Assembly: GCA_017989485.1 (NCBI GenBank)
Contig: JAGNPU010000099.1
Coordinates: forward strand, 1-6,755
Length of the DNA stretch: 6,755 nucleotides
Direction: 5' to 3'
Origin: Neisseriaceae bacterium
GTDB taxonomy: Bacteria > Pseudomonadota > Gammaproteobacteria > Burkholderiales > Neisseriaceae
Both the position numbers and the translations under genes were made by a program. Positions 1 to 5,104 of the stretch are shown one piece after another (position 1 is the stretch's first letter; each line of letters begins with the position of its first letter). The notes under the pieces are model-generated. The model had not been told where the DNA came from. It did no database searches and was given only the letters and a program-made list of their open reading frames with translations.

Positions 1-1
1 T

Positions 2-394
2 GGCAATACGCCCAACCGCTACAGCGACGATTTAGAGGGCATGGACAGGCTGCGCTTAATCATGAACGTGCTCACCCGCACGCGGGCGATTAATGTCGAT
101 GGGGCTCTAGACCTAGACTTTAAGGGCAAGCCTAAGAAAATGCCGGAAGATTTAATACCGTGGTTTAAAGCAGAACACAAAGCCTATGCCAGCCACACGA
201 TATTATTCGGCCACTGGTCGTCTTTGGGGTTTTATGATGAGGATGGGGTGGTGTGTTTGGATTCCGGTGCCCTGTGGGGCGGCAAGCTGACGGCCATGAA
301 CCTGGCCGATCACGTCACCACCAAGGTCAAAAGCCAAACCAACCTGCCCACAATGTTGCCGAAAAAGAAAGACGCACCGAAAAAGCGTGATTAA
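2..394 (+). CDS. apaH: Bis(5'-nucleosyl)-tetraphosphatase, symmetrical (ApaH), C-terminal part, 5' end outside the window
   Basis: ApaH hydrolyses diadenosine tetraphosphate (Ap4A) symmetrically to two ADP in the cytoplasm. The frame is open from the left edge (it reads [13 protein letters not shown] before the first internal Met at 41), so the gene is cut by the window and only about 130 of the usual roughly 270-280 residues are visible. Recognisable ApaH features, in order, are the [13 protein letters not shown] stretch, PWF (as in E. coli KPWF), FGHWSSLG with the conserved metal-binding-type His at codon 212-214, and [14 protein letters not shown], which matches the family's LDTGCxWGGxLT signature. 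The N-terminal metallophosphatase motifs lie outside. The tail is lysine-rich ([11 protein letters not shown]). The stop TAA overlaps the stop of the convergent rsxB-like gene, and no terminator hairpin is obvious between them. Family assignment is firm; activity cannot be judged from the fragment. Confidence 0.93.
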   Translation, partial: GNTPNRYSDDLEGMDRLRLIMNVLTRTRAINVDGALDLDFKGKPKKMPEDLIPWFKAEHKAYASHTILFGHWSSLGFYDEDGVVCLDSGALWGGKLTAMNLADHVTTKVKSQTNLPTMLPKKKDAPKKRD

Positions 395-1299
395 GGCTTA
401 TTTTGCTTGCGGGCACGGGCCTCACGCTTTTTGCCACGCAATAAGGCAATGGCCTGCTGGCGTTCGGTTTCAGAACCGTATTTGATGTCGCGCTGGGCGT
501 TGCGTATGGCCGCGTCGGAAGTGGCCGTGTCGAGCTGTTCTTGCTTATAAGCAGCCTCGGCAGCCAGCTGAGATTCGGTTTGCTGGTTTTCGCTCAGGCG
601 CGCTCGGGCACGGGCCATGGCGGCGGCAATGATGTCGCTGGGGCTGGCCATTTTCAAGACGGTCACGTCTGGCTCGCCGTCACCGGCAATAGGCTCTTCC
701 GCCAGGGTCAGCTTGGCCTTTAGCTGGGCCTGTTTTTCTTGTAGAAAGGCCTCTCGAGCGGCCTTGTTGCGCAACAGCCGCACCGAACGTGCCTCATAGC
801 GATGACGCGCATAGGTGGCGGCCATCTTGGCGTCAACAAAGGCCTGGCTTTGCAGCAAGGCGCCGCCTATCGGCAAAAAGCGATGCCCCACCGCGACCAT
901 GTCAATACAGTCAACGGGGCAAGGGGCCACACACAGCTCACAGCCGGTACACTCTTGCGCAATCACCGTGTGCATGCGCTTATTCGCGCCCAAAATAGCG
1001 TCGACGGGACAGGCTTTAATACAGGCCGTACACCCAATGCATTCTGCCTCCCTAATCACGGCCAATACCTTAGGTTTGGCCGCCTTCGCGGCCACGTCGG
1101 GCGCAAAAGACAAAACGGGGACATGCAAAATTTCAGCCAGGCAGCGTATGCCGGCTTCTCCGCCAGGCGGGCACAGGTTGACCGGGGCCACACCTTCAAG
1201 CATGGCTTGCGCATAGGGCAAACAACCATCATAACCACATTGCTGGCATTGCGTTTGTGGCAAGCTATTGTTTAGCTTGGCCAATAAGACTGCATCCAT
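391..1299 (-). CDS. rsxB: RnfB/RsxB-like iron-sulphur protein, no membrane anchor, long C-terminal extension
   Basis: 302 residues. N-terminal Fe-S (Fes) domain: C18, C21, C26 and C43 in a CxxCGYxGC...C pattern with PPGGEA. Two 4Fe-4S ferredoxin motifs follow: C87/C90/C93/C97 ([16 protein letters not shown]) and C117/C120/C123/C127 ([12 protein letters not shown]). This is the arrangement of RsxB/RnfB, the ferredoxin subunit of the Rnf/Rsx electron transport complex. E. coli RsxB begins with a hydrophobic membrane helix. Here the protein starts directly at the Fes domain, so it is predicted to be soluble. After residue ~140 comes an extension of about 160 residues rich in Ala, Arg, Lys and Gln, probably helical, ending in a basic tail. 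The start is well supported: AAAGGG lies 5 nt upstream of the ATG and an in-frame TAA sits just before it. No other rnf/rsx subunit is in the window, so its redox partner is unknown. The symbol rests on homology, not on proven membership of an Rnf complex. Confidence 0.88.
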   Translation of the reverse strand: MDAVLLAKLNNSLPQTQCQQCGYDGCLPYAQAMLEGVAPVNLCPPGGEAGIRCLAEILHVPVLSFAPDVAAKAAKPKVLAVIREAECIGCTACIKACPVDAILGANKRMHTVIAQECTGCELCVAPCPVDCIDMVAVGHRFLPIGGALLQSQAFVDAKMAATYARHRYEARSVRLLRNKAAREAFLQEKQAQLKAKLTLAEEPIAGDGEPDVTVLKMASPSDIIAAAMARARARLSENQQTESQLAAEAAYKQEQLDTATSDAAIRNAQRDIKYGSETERQQAIALLRGKKREARARKQNKP

Positions 1300-1343
1300 T
1301 GAGACCCTTTACCCCATCATGCTGATCACACTAATACATTAAT

Positions 1344-1372
1344 TTTAAATTATTTATTACACTTGCTTACAA
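1344..1372 (-). promoter_or_regulatory. Candidate sigma-70 promoter for the rsxB-like gene
   Basis: Read on the minus strand, TTGTAA (1372-1367) and TTTAAA (1349-1344) are separated by exactly 17 bp. Each matches 4 of 6 consensus bases. Transcription would start near 1337, giving a leader of about 38 nt before the ATG. The -10 region lies inside a small AT palindrome, TAATTT-T-AAATTA (1340-1352). AT-rich sequence readily gives such matches by chance, so this is a candidate only. Confidence 0.33.
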
Positions 1373-1589
1373 AAAGCACTTTCACCAGTAAGACACATCG
1401 ACCCAAAGAGGCTAAATACTTGATCTAAACGCAGAATATACTTAACTTATATAGAGCAAAGACTACGAGCATTCGGGGCCAAAAGCGAGCATTTTAACAA
1501 AACTTTAAACATCCTGCCGTTTTATTATGGCCAACGGCCTAAGCAAGGCCCTTGAAAACGCTTTATACTGTCTCTTTACGATGTGCAGT

Positions 1590-1595
1590 AAAGGA
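1590..1595 (+). promoter_or_regulatory. Ribosome binding site that fixes the rmlB start at GTG 1602
   Basis: AAAGGA lies 6 nt upstream of GTG 1602-1604. The two upstream in-frame ATGs (1527 and 1581) have no comparable purine-rich sequence at the right distance. Starting at the GTG puts the Rossmann GGxGFIG motif at residues 10-16, close to the N-terminus as in other RmlB proteins. Confidence 0.75.
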
Positions 1596-1601
1596 TTCGA
1601 C

Positions 1602-2615
1602 GTGCACCCTCCTTATTATTTTGTCACCGGCGGCGCGGGATTCATCGGCAGCCATTTGGTGCATTTTTTATTGGCCCACACCGACGCCACCGTGGTCAAC
1701 ATCGACTGCCTTTCTTACGCCAGTCAGCCACAGGCCTTGGCCGACGTGGCCGACCACCCCCGCTATGTGTTTAGCCATACCGACATCAACGACGCGGCCA
1801 GCCTGGCCCTGCTGTTTGAGCGCTACCCGCCGCTGGCCGTGTGCCATCTGGCGGCAGAAAGCCACGTCGACAACGCCATTCACAGCCCCCAAGCCTTTAT
1901 GCACAGCAATATTCAAGGCACGTTTACCCTATTAGAAGCCACCCGCCAGTATTGGCAGGGCTTAGGCACTGAGGCTCAGGCACTGTTTCGATTTTTACAC
2001 GTGTCCACCGACGAGGTGTTTGGCGACCTGGCCCACGACGCCGCGCCCCTGAGTGAAGGTGCCGCCTACCGGCCCAGCAACCCTTACTCGGCCAGCAAGG
2101 CCGCCAGTGACCACCTCGCCTTGGCCTGGCAGCGCACCTATGGCCTACCCGTATTATTAACCCACTGCACCAATAACTTCGGGCCGTGGCAACATCCGGA
2201 AAAACTCATCCCGCACATGATAGACTGCGCCCTAGCCGAACGGCGACTGCCCTTATATGGGGACGGCGGCCAAAGCCGAGACTGGCTCTATGTGACCGAC
2301 CACGTGCAGGCCTTATGGACGGTGTTGCAACACGGCCAAGTGGGCGAGTCCTACCACATCAGCGCCCAACAAGAGCGCCGCAACCTCGATTTGGTCACCC
2401 AGCTGTGTCATTTATTAGATGAACTGCGGCCCCGGTTGGTCGATCAGCCCTACTCTGGCCTGATCGACTTGGTGACCGACCGCCCCGGACACGACGTTCG
2501 CTATGCCTTAAATTCAGACAAGCTCAAGCATACACTAGGCTGGCGCGTTGACGTCGACTTTGACACCCGGCTGCGCCAAACCGTGGCCTGGTATTTAGAA
2601 GGCAGGCCAGCATGA
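1602..2615 (+). CDS. rmlB: dTDP-glucose 4,6-dehydratase (RmlB)
   Basis: Second step of dTDP-L-rhamnose synthesis: NAD-dependent conversion of dTDP-glucose to dTDP-4-keto-6-deoxy-glucose in the cytoplasm. From the GTG start the protein has 337 residues and belongs to the extended short-chain dehydrogenase/reductase family. It shows the NAD-binding TGGAGFIG motif (G10, G13, G16), LAAESHVDNAI (residues 83-93), and the catalytic STDEVFGDL segment (T136, D137, E138; equivalent to the Thr-Asp-Glu of E. coli RmlB). It also has YSASK with catalytic Y162 and K166, NNFGPWQHPEKLIP, RDWLYVTDH and DRPGHDVRYA. It ends at WYLEGRPA, about 20 residues shorter than E. coli RfbB, lacking only the variable C-terminal tail. 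An upstream in-frame ATG would give 362 residues with a non-homologous 25-residue extension and no ribosome binding site, so I prefer the GTG. It is the first gene of the rml operon, and its stop overlaps the rmlA start as ATGA. No defect is visible. Confidence 0.95.
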   Translation: MHPPYYFVTGGAGFIGSHLVHFLLAHTDATVVNIDCLSYASQPQALADVADHPRYVFSHTDINDAASLALLFERYPPLAVCHLAAESHVDNAIHSPQAFMHSNIQGTFTLLEATRQYWQGLGTEAQALFRFLHVSTDEVFGDLAHDAAPLSEGAAYRPSNPYSASKAASDHLALAWQRTYGLPVLLTHCTNNFGPWQHPEKLIPHMIDCALAERRLPLYGDGGQSRDWLYVTDHVQALWTVLQHGQVGESYHISAQQERRNLDLVTQLCHLLDELRPRLVDQPYSGLIDLVTDRPGHDVRYALNSDKLKHTLGWRVDVDFDTRLRQTVAWYLEGRPA

Positions 2616-3499
2616 GGGGCATTATTTTGGCCGGCGGCACCGGCAGCCGACTGTTTCCCATCACTCAAGCGGTGTCCAAGCAATTGGCGCCGATTTACGA
2701 CAAGCCGATGATTTACTATCCGCTGTCGGTATTGATGAAAGCAGGCATACGCGACGTGCTCATCATCAGCACCCCCCATGATTTGCCCCAGTTCCAACAG
2801 CTGTTTCAAGACGGCAGCGCCTTAGGCCTGCGCCTGTCGTATGCGGCCCAGCCTGAGCCCAAAGGCATTGCCCAAGCCCTCTTGATTGGCGCCGACTTCA
2901 TTCAGGCGCAACCGGTGGCGCTGATCTTAGGCGACAACCTGTTTTTTGGTGACCCGATTCAAACCCGCCTGGCGATGGCCTTAAGCCAGCCGCAGCGGGC
3001 GCATATTTTCGCCCAGTCCGTGGCCGAGCCCCAACGCTTTGGCGTGGTGGCCTTTGACGCCGAGGGACAACCGCAGTACATCGTCGAAAAGCCTAGCCAG
3101 CCCCCGTCGGACTTTGCCGTCACCGGGCTGTATGTCTACCCCAATGATGTCGTGGCTCAGGCCCAGGCTTTAAGCCCTTCGGCGCGTGGCGAGCTGGAAG
3201 TATCCGACCTCAATCAAGCCTATTTAAACCAGGGCCGCTTACAGGTCCACTGCCTGCCCTCAAGCGCCACCTGGTTTGACACCGGCACCTGCGACAGCCT
3301 ATTGGCGGCGGGACAGTTTGTGGCCCAGATTCAAAATCAGCGCCAAAAAACCATTGCCTGTTTGGAAATCATTGCCTACAAGCAAGGCTGGCTCAGCCTG
3401 GCCGAACTGCAACAGCGGGCCCACCCCCTGCGCCACAGCACCTACGGCGCCAACCTGCTGCACTTTATTCACGCCCAAGGAGGCCAAGATGCAGGTTGA
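2612..3499 (+). CDS. rmlA: Glucose-1-phosphate thymidylyltransferase (RmlA)
   Basis: First step of the pathway: glucose-1-phosphate + dTTP gives dTDP-glucose + pyrophosphate. RmlA enzymes are typically feedback-inhibited by dTDP-L-rhamnose. At 295 residues it is a normal length. Visible motifs are the nucleotidyltransferase signature LAGGTGSRLFPIT (residues 6-18) with the SKQL lysine K23, YDKPMIYYPLS (29-39), LGDN (106-109, with D108 a likely metal ligand), the sugar-binding VEKP (158-161), GELEVSDLN (193-201) and WFDTGT (221-226; D223 is the second expected Mg ligand). The ATG overlaps the rmlB stop by 4 bp (ATGA), with AAGG 9 nt and AGG 5 nt upstream inside the end of rmlB, so translation is probably coupled. 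The last 11 bp overlap rmlC. All expected active-site residues are present. Confidence 0.96.
   Translation: MRGIILAGGTGSRLFPITQAVSKQLAPIYDKPMIYYPLSVLMKAGIRDVLIISTPHDLPQFQQLFQDGSALGLRLSYAAQPEPKGIAQALLIGADFIQAQPVALILGDNLFFGDPIQTRLAMALSQPQRAHIFAQSVAEPQRFGVVAFDAEGQPQYIVEKPSQPPSDFAVTGLYVYPNDVVAQAQALSPSARGELEVSDLNQAYLNQGRLQVHCLPSSATWFDTGTCDSLLAAGQFVAQIQNQRQKTIACLEIIAYKQGWLSLAELQQRAHPLRHSTYGANLLHFIHAQGGQDAG
3477..3483 (+). promoter_or_regulatory. Strong ribosome binding site that fixes the rmlC start
   Basis: AAGGAGG, a near-perfect Shine-Dalgarno sequence, lies 5 nt before ATG 3489 inside the 3' end of rmlA. It decides against the far upstream in-frame ATG at 3276, whose translation between the two sites is just rmlA read in another frame and has no RmlC similarity. 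Confidence 0.85.
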
Positions 3500-4040
3500 T
3501 GACACCCCCCTCGCCGGCGTTAAACGCCTACAGCCACGCAGCCATGAAGACGCGCGCGGCGCGTTTTTGGAAACCCATAGCCAAGCCGCCTATCAACGCC
3601 TCTTGGGGCCAGAGGCCCACTTTGTGCAAGACAACCTATCCTATTCTCAGCAAGGTGTCCTCCGAGGCCTGCACTATCAAAAAACCCAGCCTCAGGGCAA
3701 ACTCATCACCGTGTTACAGGGCCATATATATGACGTCGCCGTCGACATTCGGCCCGGTTCAACCACTTATGGCCAGTGGTATGGCGTGACCCTAGGCCCA
3801 AAACAGCAGCTGTGGCTGCCCGAAGGCATGGCGCATGGATTTTTGACCCTCAGTCCCGAAGCCATTGTGGCCTATAAGTGCAGCCGTTATTATGCGCCGG
3901 AAGATGAGGCCTGCCTTTTGTGGTCAGACCCTGAGCTCAACATTGCCTGGCCGCTGACGCAGCTCAGTATCGCCCCCATTTTATCGCCCAAGGACCAACT
4001 GGGCCTATTGTTTAAGGATGCTTTTTCATGCACGTTGTGA
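3489..4040 (+). CDS. rmlC: dTDP-4-dehydrorhamnose 3,5-epimerase (RmlC)
   Basis: Third step: epimerisation at C3 and C5 of dTDP-4-keto-6-deoxy-glucose to dTDP-4-keto-L-rhamnose, by a cofactor-free cupin-fold dimer in the cytoplasm. 183 residues, the usual size. Visible family motifs are DARGAFLE (21-28), FVQDNLSYS (45-53) and GVLRGLHYQ (56-64) with the catalytic-base His H62. QGKLITVLQGHIYDVAVDIRPGS follows, with K71, D82 and D86. Next are WLPEGMAHGFLTL (109-121), including the conserved H116, and the VAYKCSRYYAPEDE segment (127-140) carrying the tyrosines among which the catalytic Tyr is expected. LSPKDQ (165-170) has D169, equivalent to the conserved Asp of the His-Asp pair. The start is set by an AAGGAGG 5 nt upstream. 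It overlaps rmlA by 11 bp and rmlD by 13 bp, consistent with one polycistronic, translationally coupled message. Confidence 0.95.
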   Translation: MQVDDTPLAGVKRLQPRSHEDARGAFLETHSQAAYQRLLGPEAHFVQDNLSYSQQGVLRGLHYQKTQPQGKLITVLQGHIYDVAVDIRPGSTTYGQWYGVTLGPKQQLWLPEGMAHGFLTLSPEAIVAYKCSRYYAPEDEACLLWSDPELNIAWPLTQLSIAPILSPKDQLGLLFKDAFSCTL

Positions 4041-4882
4041 TTCTCGGTGGTGCCGGCCAGCTCGGTCAATCACTGGCCGTACGCGGCCCCAAGGGCTGGC
4101 GCCTCAGCGTTTTGTCCCGCCTCGATTTGGACGTTTGCGACAGGCTCGCCTGCCAACGGCTGTTGGCCCTGCGTCCTGACGCCATCATCAATGCCGCGGC
4201 CTTCACCGCCGTCGACGCCGCCGAGACGCAGTCCGAAGCGGCCTTTGCCGTCAACCAAGACGGCGCCCGCAACGTCGCCCAAGTGGCACACGACCTCGGC
4301 TGCCGCCTGATTTATGTGTCGACCGACTATGTGTTTGATGGCCAAAAAATGGCCGCCTATGCCGAAGCCGACGAAGCCAACCCCATTAACGTCTACGGCC
4401 GCAGCAAGCTGGCCGGCGAACGGGCCACCCTAGCGGCCAAGCCCGACGCCCTGGTGCTCAGAACCAGCTGGCTGTTCAGCGAATACGCCCCCAACTTTGT
4501 GCAAACGCTGTTTCAACGCACCCTCAGCCAGGACAGCCTTGACGTGGTGCACGACCAAATTGGCCGCCCCACCTATGCCGGCGACGTGGCCACCGCCCTG
4601 TTTACCCTATTAAGCCTAGACGCCATGCCTGCAGGCCTGCTTCACTATGGCGGCAACCGCGCCATCAGCTGGTTTGGCTTTGCCCAAGCCATTCAAAAAG
4701 TGGTGGCCCAATACCAACCCGAGGCCCCGCAGGCGCTGCTCAAGCCCGTGCTGTCTAGCCGCCACCTCGGCGCCCCGCGGCCACACTATGCGGTTTTAGA
4801 CACCCATAAAAGCCAGTCGCTCGGCCTCATCCCCAGCGACTGGCTCACCCAGCTGGTGCATACCCTAGACCAACACTATTGA
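4028..4882 (+). CDS. rmlD: dTDP-4-dehydrorhamnose reductase (RmlD)
   Basis: Last step: NAD(P)H-dependent reduction of dTDP-4-keto-L-rhamnose to dTDP-L-rhamnose. 284 residues, close to the family norm. It is an extended short-chain dehydrogenase/reductase: cofactor motif LGGAGQLGQ (residues 6-14), INAAAFTAVDAAE (54-66), YVSTDYVFDG (96-105, with catalytic T99 expected from the family) and NVYGRSKLAGE (121-131) with Y123 and K127 of the YxxxK pair. VLRTSWLF (143-150) and DQIGRPTYAGDVA (176-188) follow. The C-terminal substrate-binding part carries SRHLGAPRPHYAVLDT (244-259), matching the RPxxSxLDT-type motif of RmlD. The start lies within the end of rmlC (13-bp overlap) with AAGGA 9 nt upstream. 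It is the last gene of the rml operon; a strong hairpin begins 14 bp after its stop. Confidence 0.94.
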   Translation: MHVVILGGAGQLGQSLAVRGPKGWRLSVLSRLDLDVCDRLACQRLLALRPDAIINAAAFTAVDAAETQSEAAFAVNQDGARNVAQVAHDLGCRLIYVSTDYVFDGQKMAAYAEADEANPINVYGRSKLAGERATLAAKPDALVLRTSWLFSEYAPNFVQTLFQRTLSQDSLDVVHDQIGRPTYAGDVATALFTLLSLDAMPAGLLHYGGNRAISWFGFAQAIQKVVAQYQPEAPQALLKPVLSSRHLGAPRPHYAVLDTHKSQSLGLIPSDWLTQLVHTLDQHY

Positions 4883-4896
4883 TTCAGCAGCACCCG

Positions 4897-4934
4897 AGCA
4901 AAAGGCAATGACGCATTCGTCATTGCCTTTTGCT
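4897..4934 (+). terminator. Hairpin terminator after the rml operon
   Basis: A perfect 17-bp inverted repeat (4897-4913 and 4918-4934) with a CATT loop. The core stem GGCAATGACG/CGTCATTGCC is flanked by AAAA on the left and TTTT on the right, so it can act as a rho-independent terminator, although the T-tract is only four bases and is itself within the pairing. It starts 14 bp after the rmlD stop and ends 170 bp before the peroxidase ATG, marking the end of the rml message. The symmetry could also let it stop transcription arriving from the other strand. Confidence 0.8.
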
Positions 4935-4945
4935 ATGGCTCAATT

Positions 4946-4974
4946 AGCTATAATTTATCGAAACAATTATAACT
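4946..4974. repeat. Imperfect inverted repeat containing back-to-back TATAAT boxes
   Basis: AGCTATAATT (4946-4955) and AATTATAACT (4965-4974) are inverted copies matching at 9 of 10 positions across a 9-bp spacer. The left arm contains a perfect TATAAT on the plus strand (4949-4954) and the right arm contains one on the minus strand. It could be a regulator site, a -10 element for a long-leader ccp transcript, or simply AT-rich sequence. No good -35 accompanies the plus-strand TATAAT: TTGCCT at 4923-4928 is 20 bp away. Confidence 0.4.
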
Positions 4975-4986
4975 GGCACTATCTGA

Positions 4987-5004
4987 TTTCAGTCAATACT
5001 GAAA
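4987..5004. promoter_or_regulatory. 18-bp perfect dyad upstream of ccp, possible operator
   Basis: TTTCAGT and ACTGAAA are perfect 7-bp inverted arms around a CAAT spacer. The size and 4-bp spacer resemble sites for dimeric CRP/FNR-family regulators, but the half-site is not the FNR TTGAT. It lies about 100 bp before the peroxidase start. It might instead be a small RNA hairpin. The dyad is seen directly; a regulatory role is inference. Confidence 0.4.
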
Positions 5005-5078
5005 CAACTAGACGCTGTAGGCTTGCCTTTATTGATGGACACAATAAAAACGTACCACACCAAAGTCTCTAGTTGTTT
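5002..5078 (+). repeat. Long-range 11-bp inverted repeat in the ccp upstream region
   Basis: AAACAACTAGA (5002-5012) and TCTAGTTGTTT (5068-5078) are perfect inverted copies separated by 55 nt. If both lie in the transcript, they can pair and place the base of a stem about 15 nt before the AAGGAG ribosome binding site (5093-5098). The left arm shares three bases with the 18-bp dyad at 4987-5004, so the two hairpins would compete. Whether the region is transcribed is unknown. Confidence 0.45.
5032..5073 (+). promoter_or_regulatory. Weak FNR-type half-site plus -10 candidate for ccp
   Basis: TTGAT at 5032-5036 is a perfect FNR half-site, followed after 4 bp by ACAAT (5041-5045), a poor match to ATCAA. 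TCTAGT at 5068-5073 matches 4 of 6 -10 bases. With a start near 5080 the half-site centre would sit at about -41.5, the usual position for FNR-activated promoters, and the leader would be about 25 nt. Cytochrome c peroxidase genes are FNR-activated in several proteobacteria. The degenerate second half makes this tentative. Confidence 0.22.
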
Positions 5079-5104
5079 TCTCCATAATAAAGAAGGAGTC
5101 GGTT

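Larger units (their letters stand above)
1300..1601. other. Divergent intergenic spacer between rsxB-like gene and rml operon
   Basis: 302 bp without a supported gene. It is clearly more AT-rich than the flanking genes, especially 1330-1360 and 1430-1510, and should hold the promoters for both divergent units. An ATG-initiated extension of rmlB (from 1527, or 1581) is open through 1527-1601 but has no ribosome binding site at 1527 and does not resemble RmlB N-termini, so I treat it as untranslated leader. On the plus strand there is a 5/6 -10-like TATACT at 1437-1442 but no good -35 at the right distance. TTGATC at 1420-1425 is too close to pair with it. An 8-bp direct repeat CGAGCATT occurs at 1466-1473 and 1486-1493, exactly 20 bp apart. 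No JUMPstart/ops-type element (GGCGGTAG), common before polysaccharide operons in enterobacteria, was seen. Confidence 0.6.

Noticed and set aside
802..1275. 157-residue open frame on the plus strand, opposite the rsxB-like gene, with several nested shorter frames
   Set aside because: It lies wholly antisense to a gene with clear iron-sulphur motifs. Its translation is low-complexity with no recognisable domain and no good ribosome binding site.
1300..1601. Small RNA or riboswitch in the divergent spacer
   Set aside because: There is no strong hairpin followed by a T-tract and no recognisable riboswitch core. The only palindrome (1340-1352) is pure AT and overlaps a promoter-like sequence.
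3276..3488. In-frame N-terminal extension of rmlC starting inside rmlA
   Set aside because: The 71 added residues are rmlA read in another frame and resemble no RmlC. The strong AAGGAGG before 3489 marks the true start.
4066..4345. Two minus-strand open frames within rmlD
   Set aside because: They are antisense shadows of GC-rich coding sequence. rmlD carries all the reductase motifs and the antisense translations have none.
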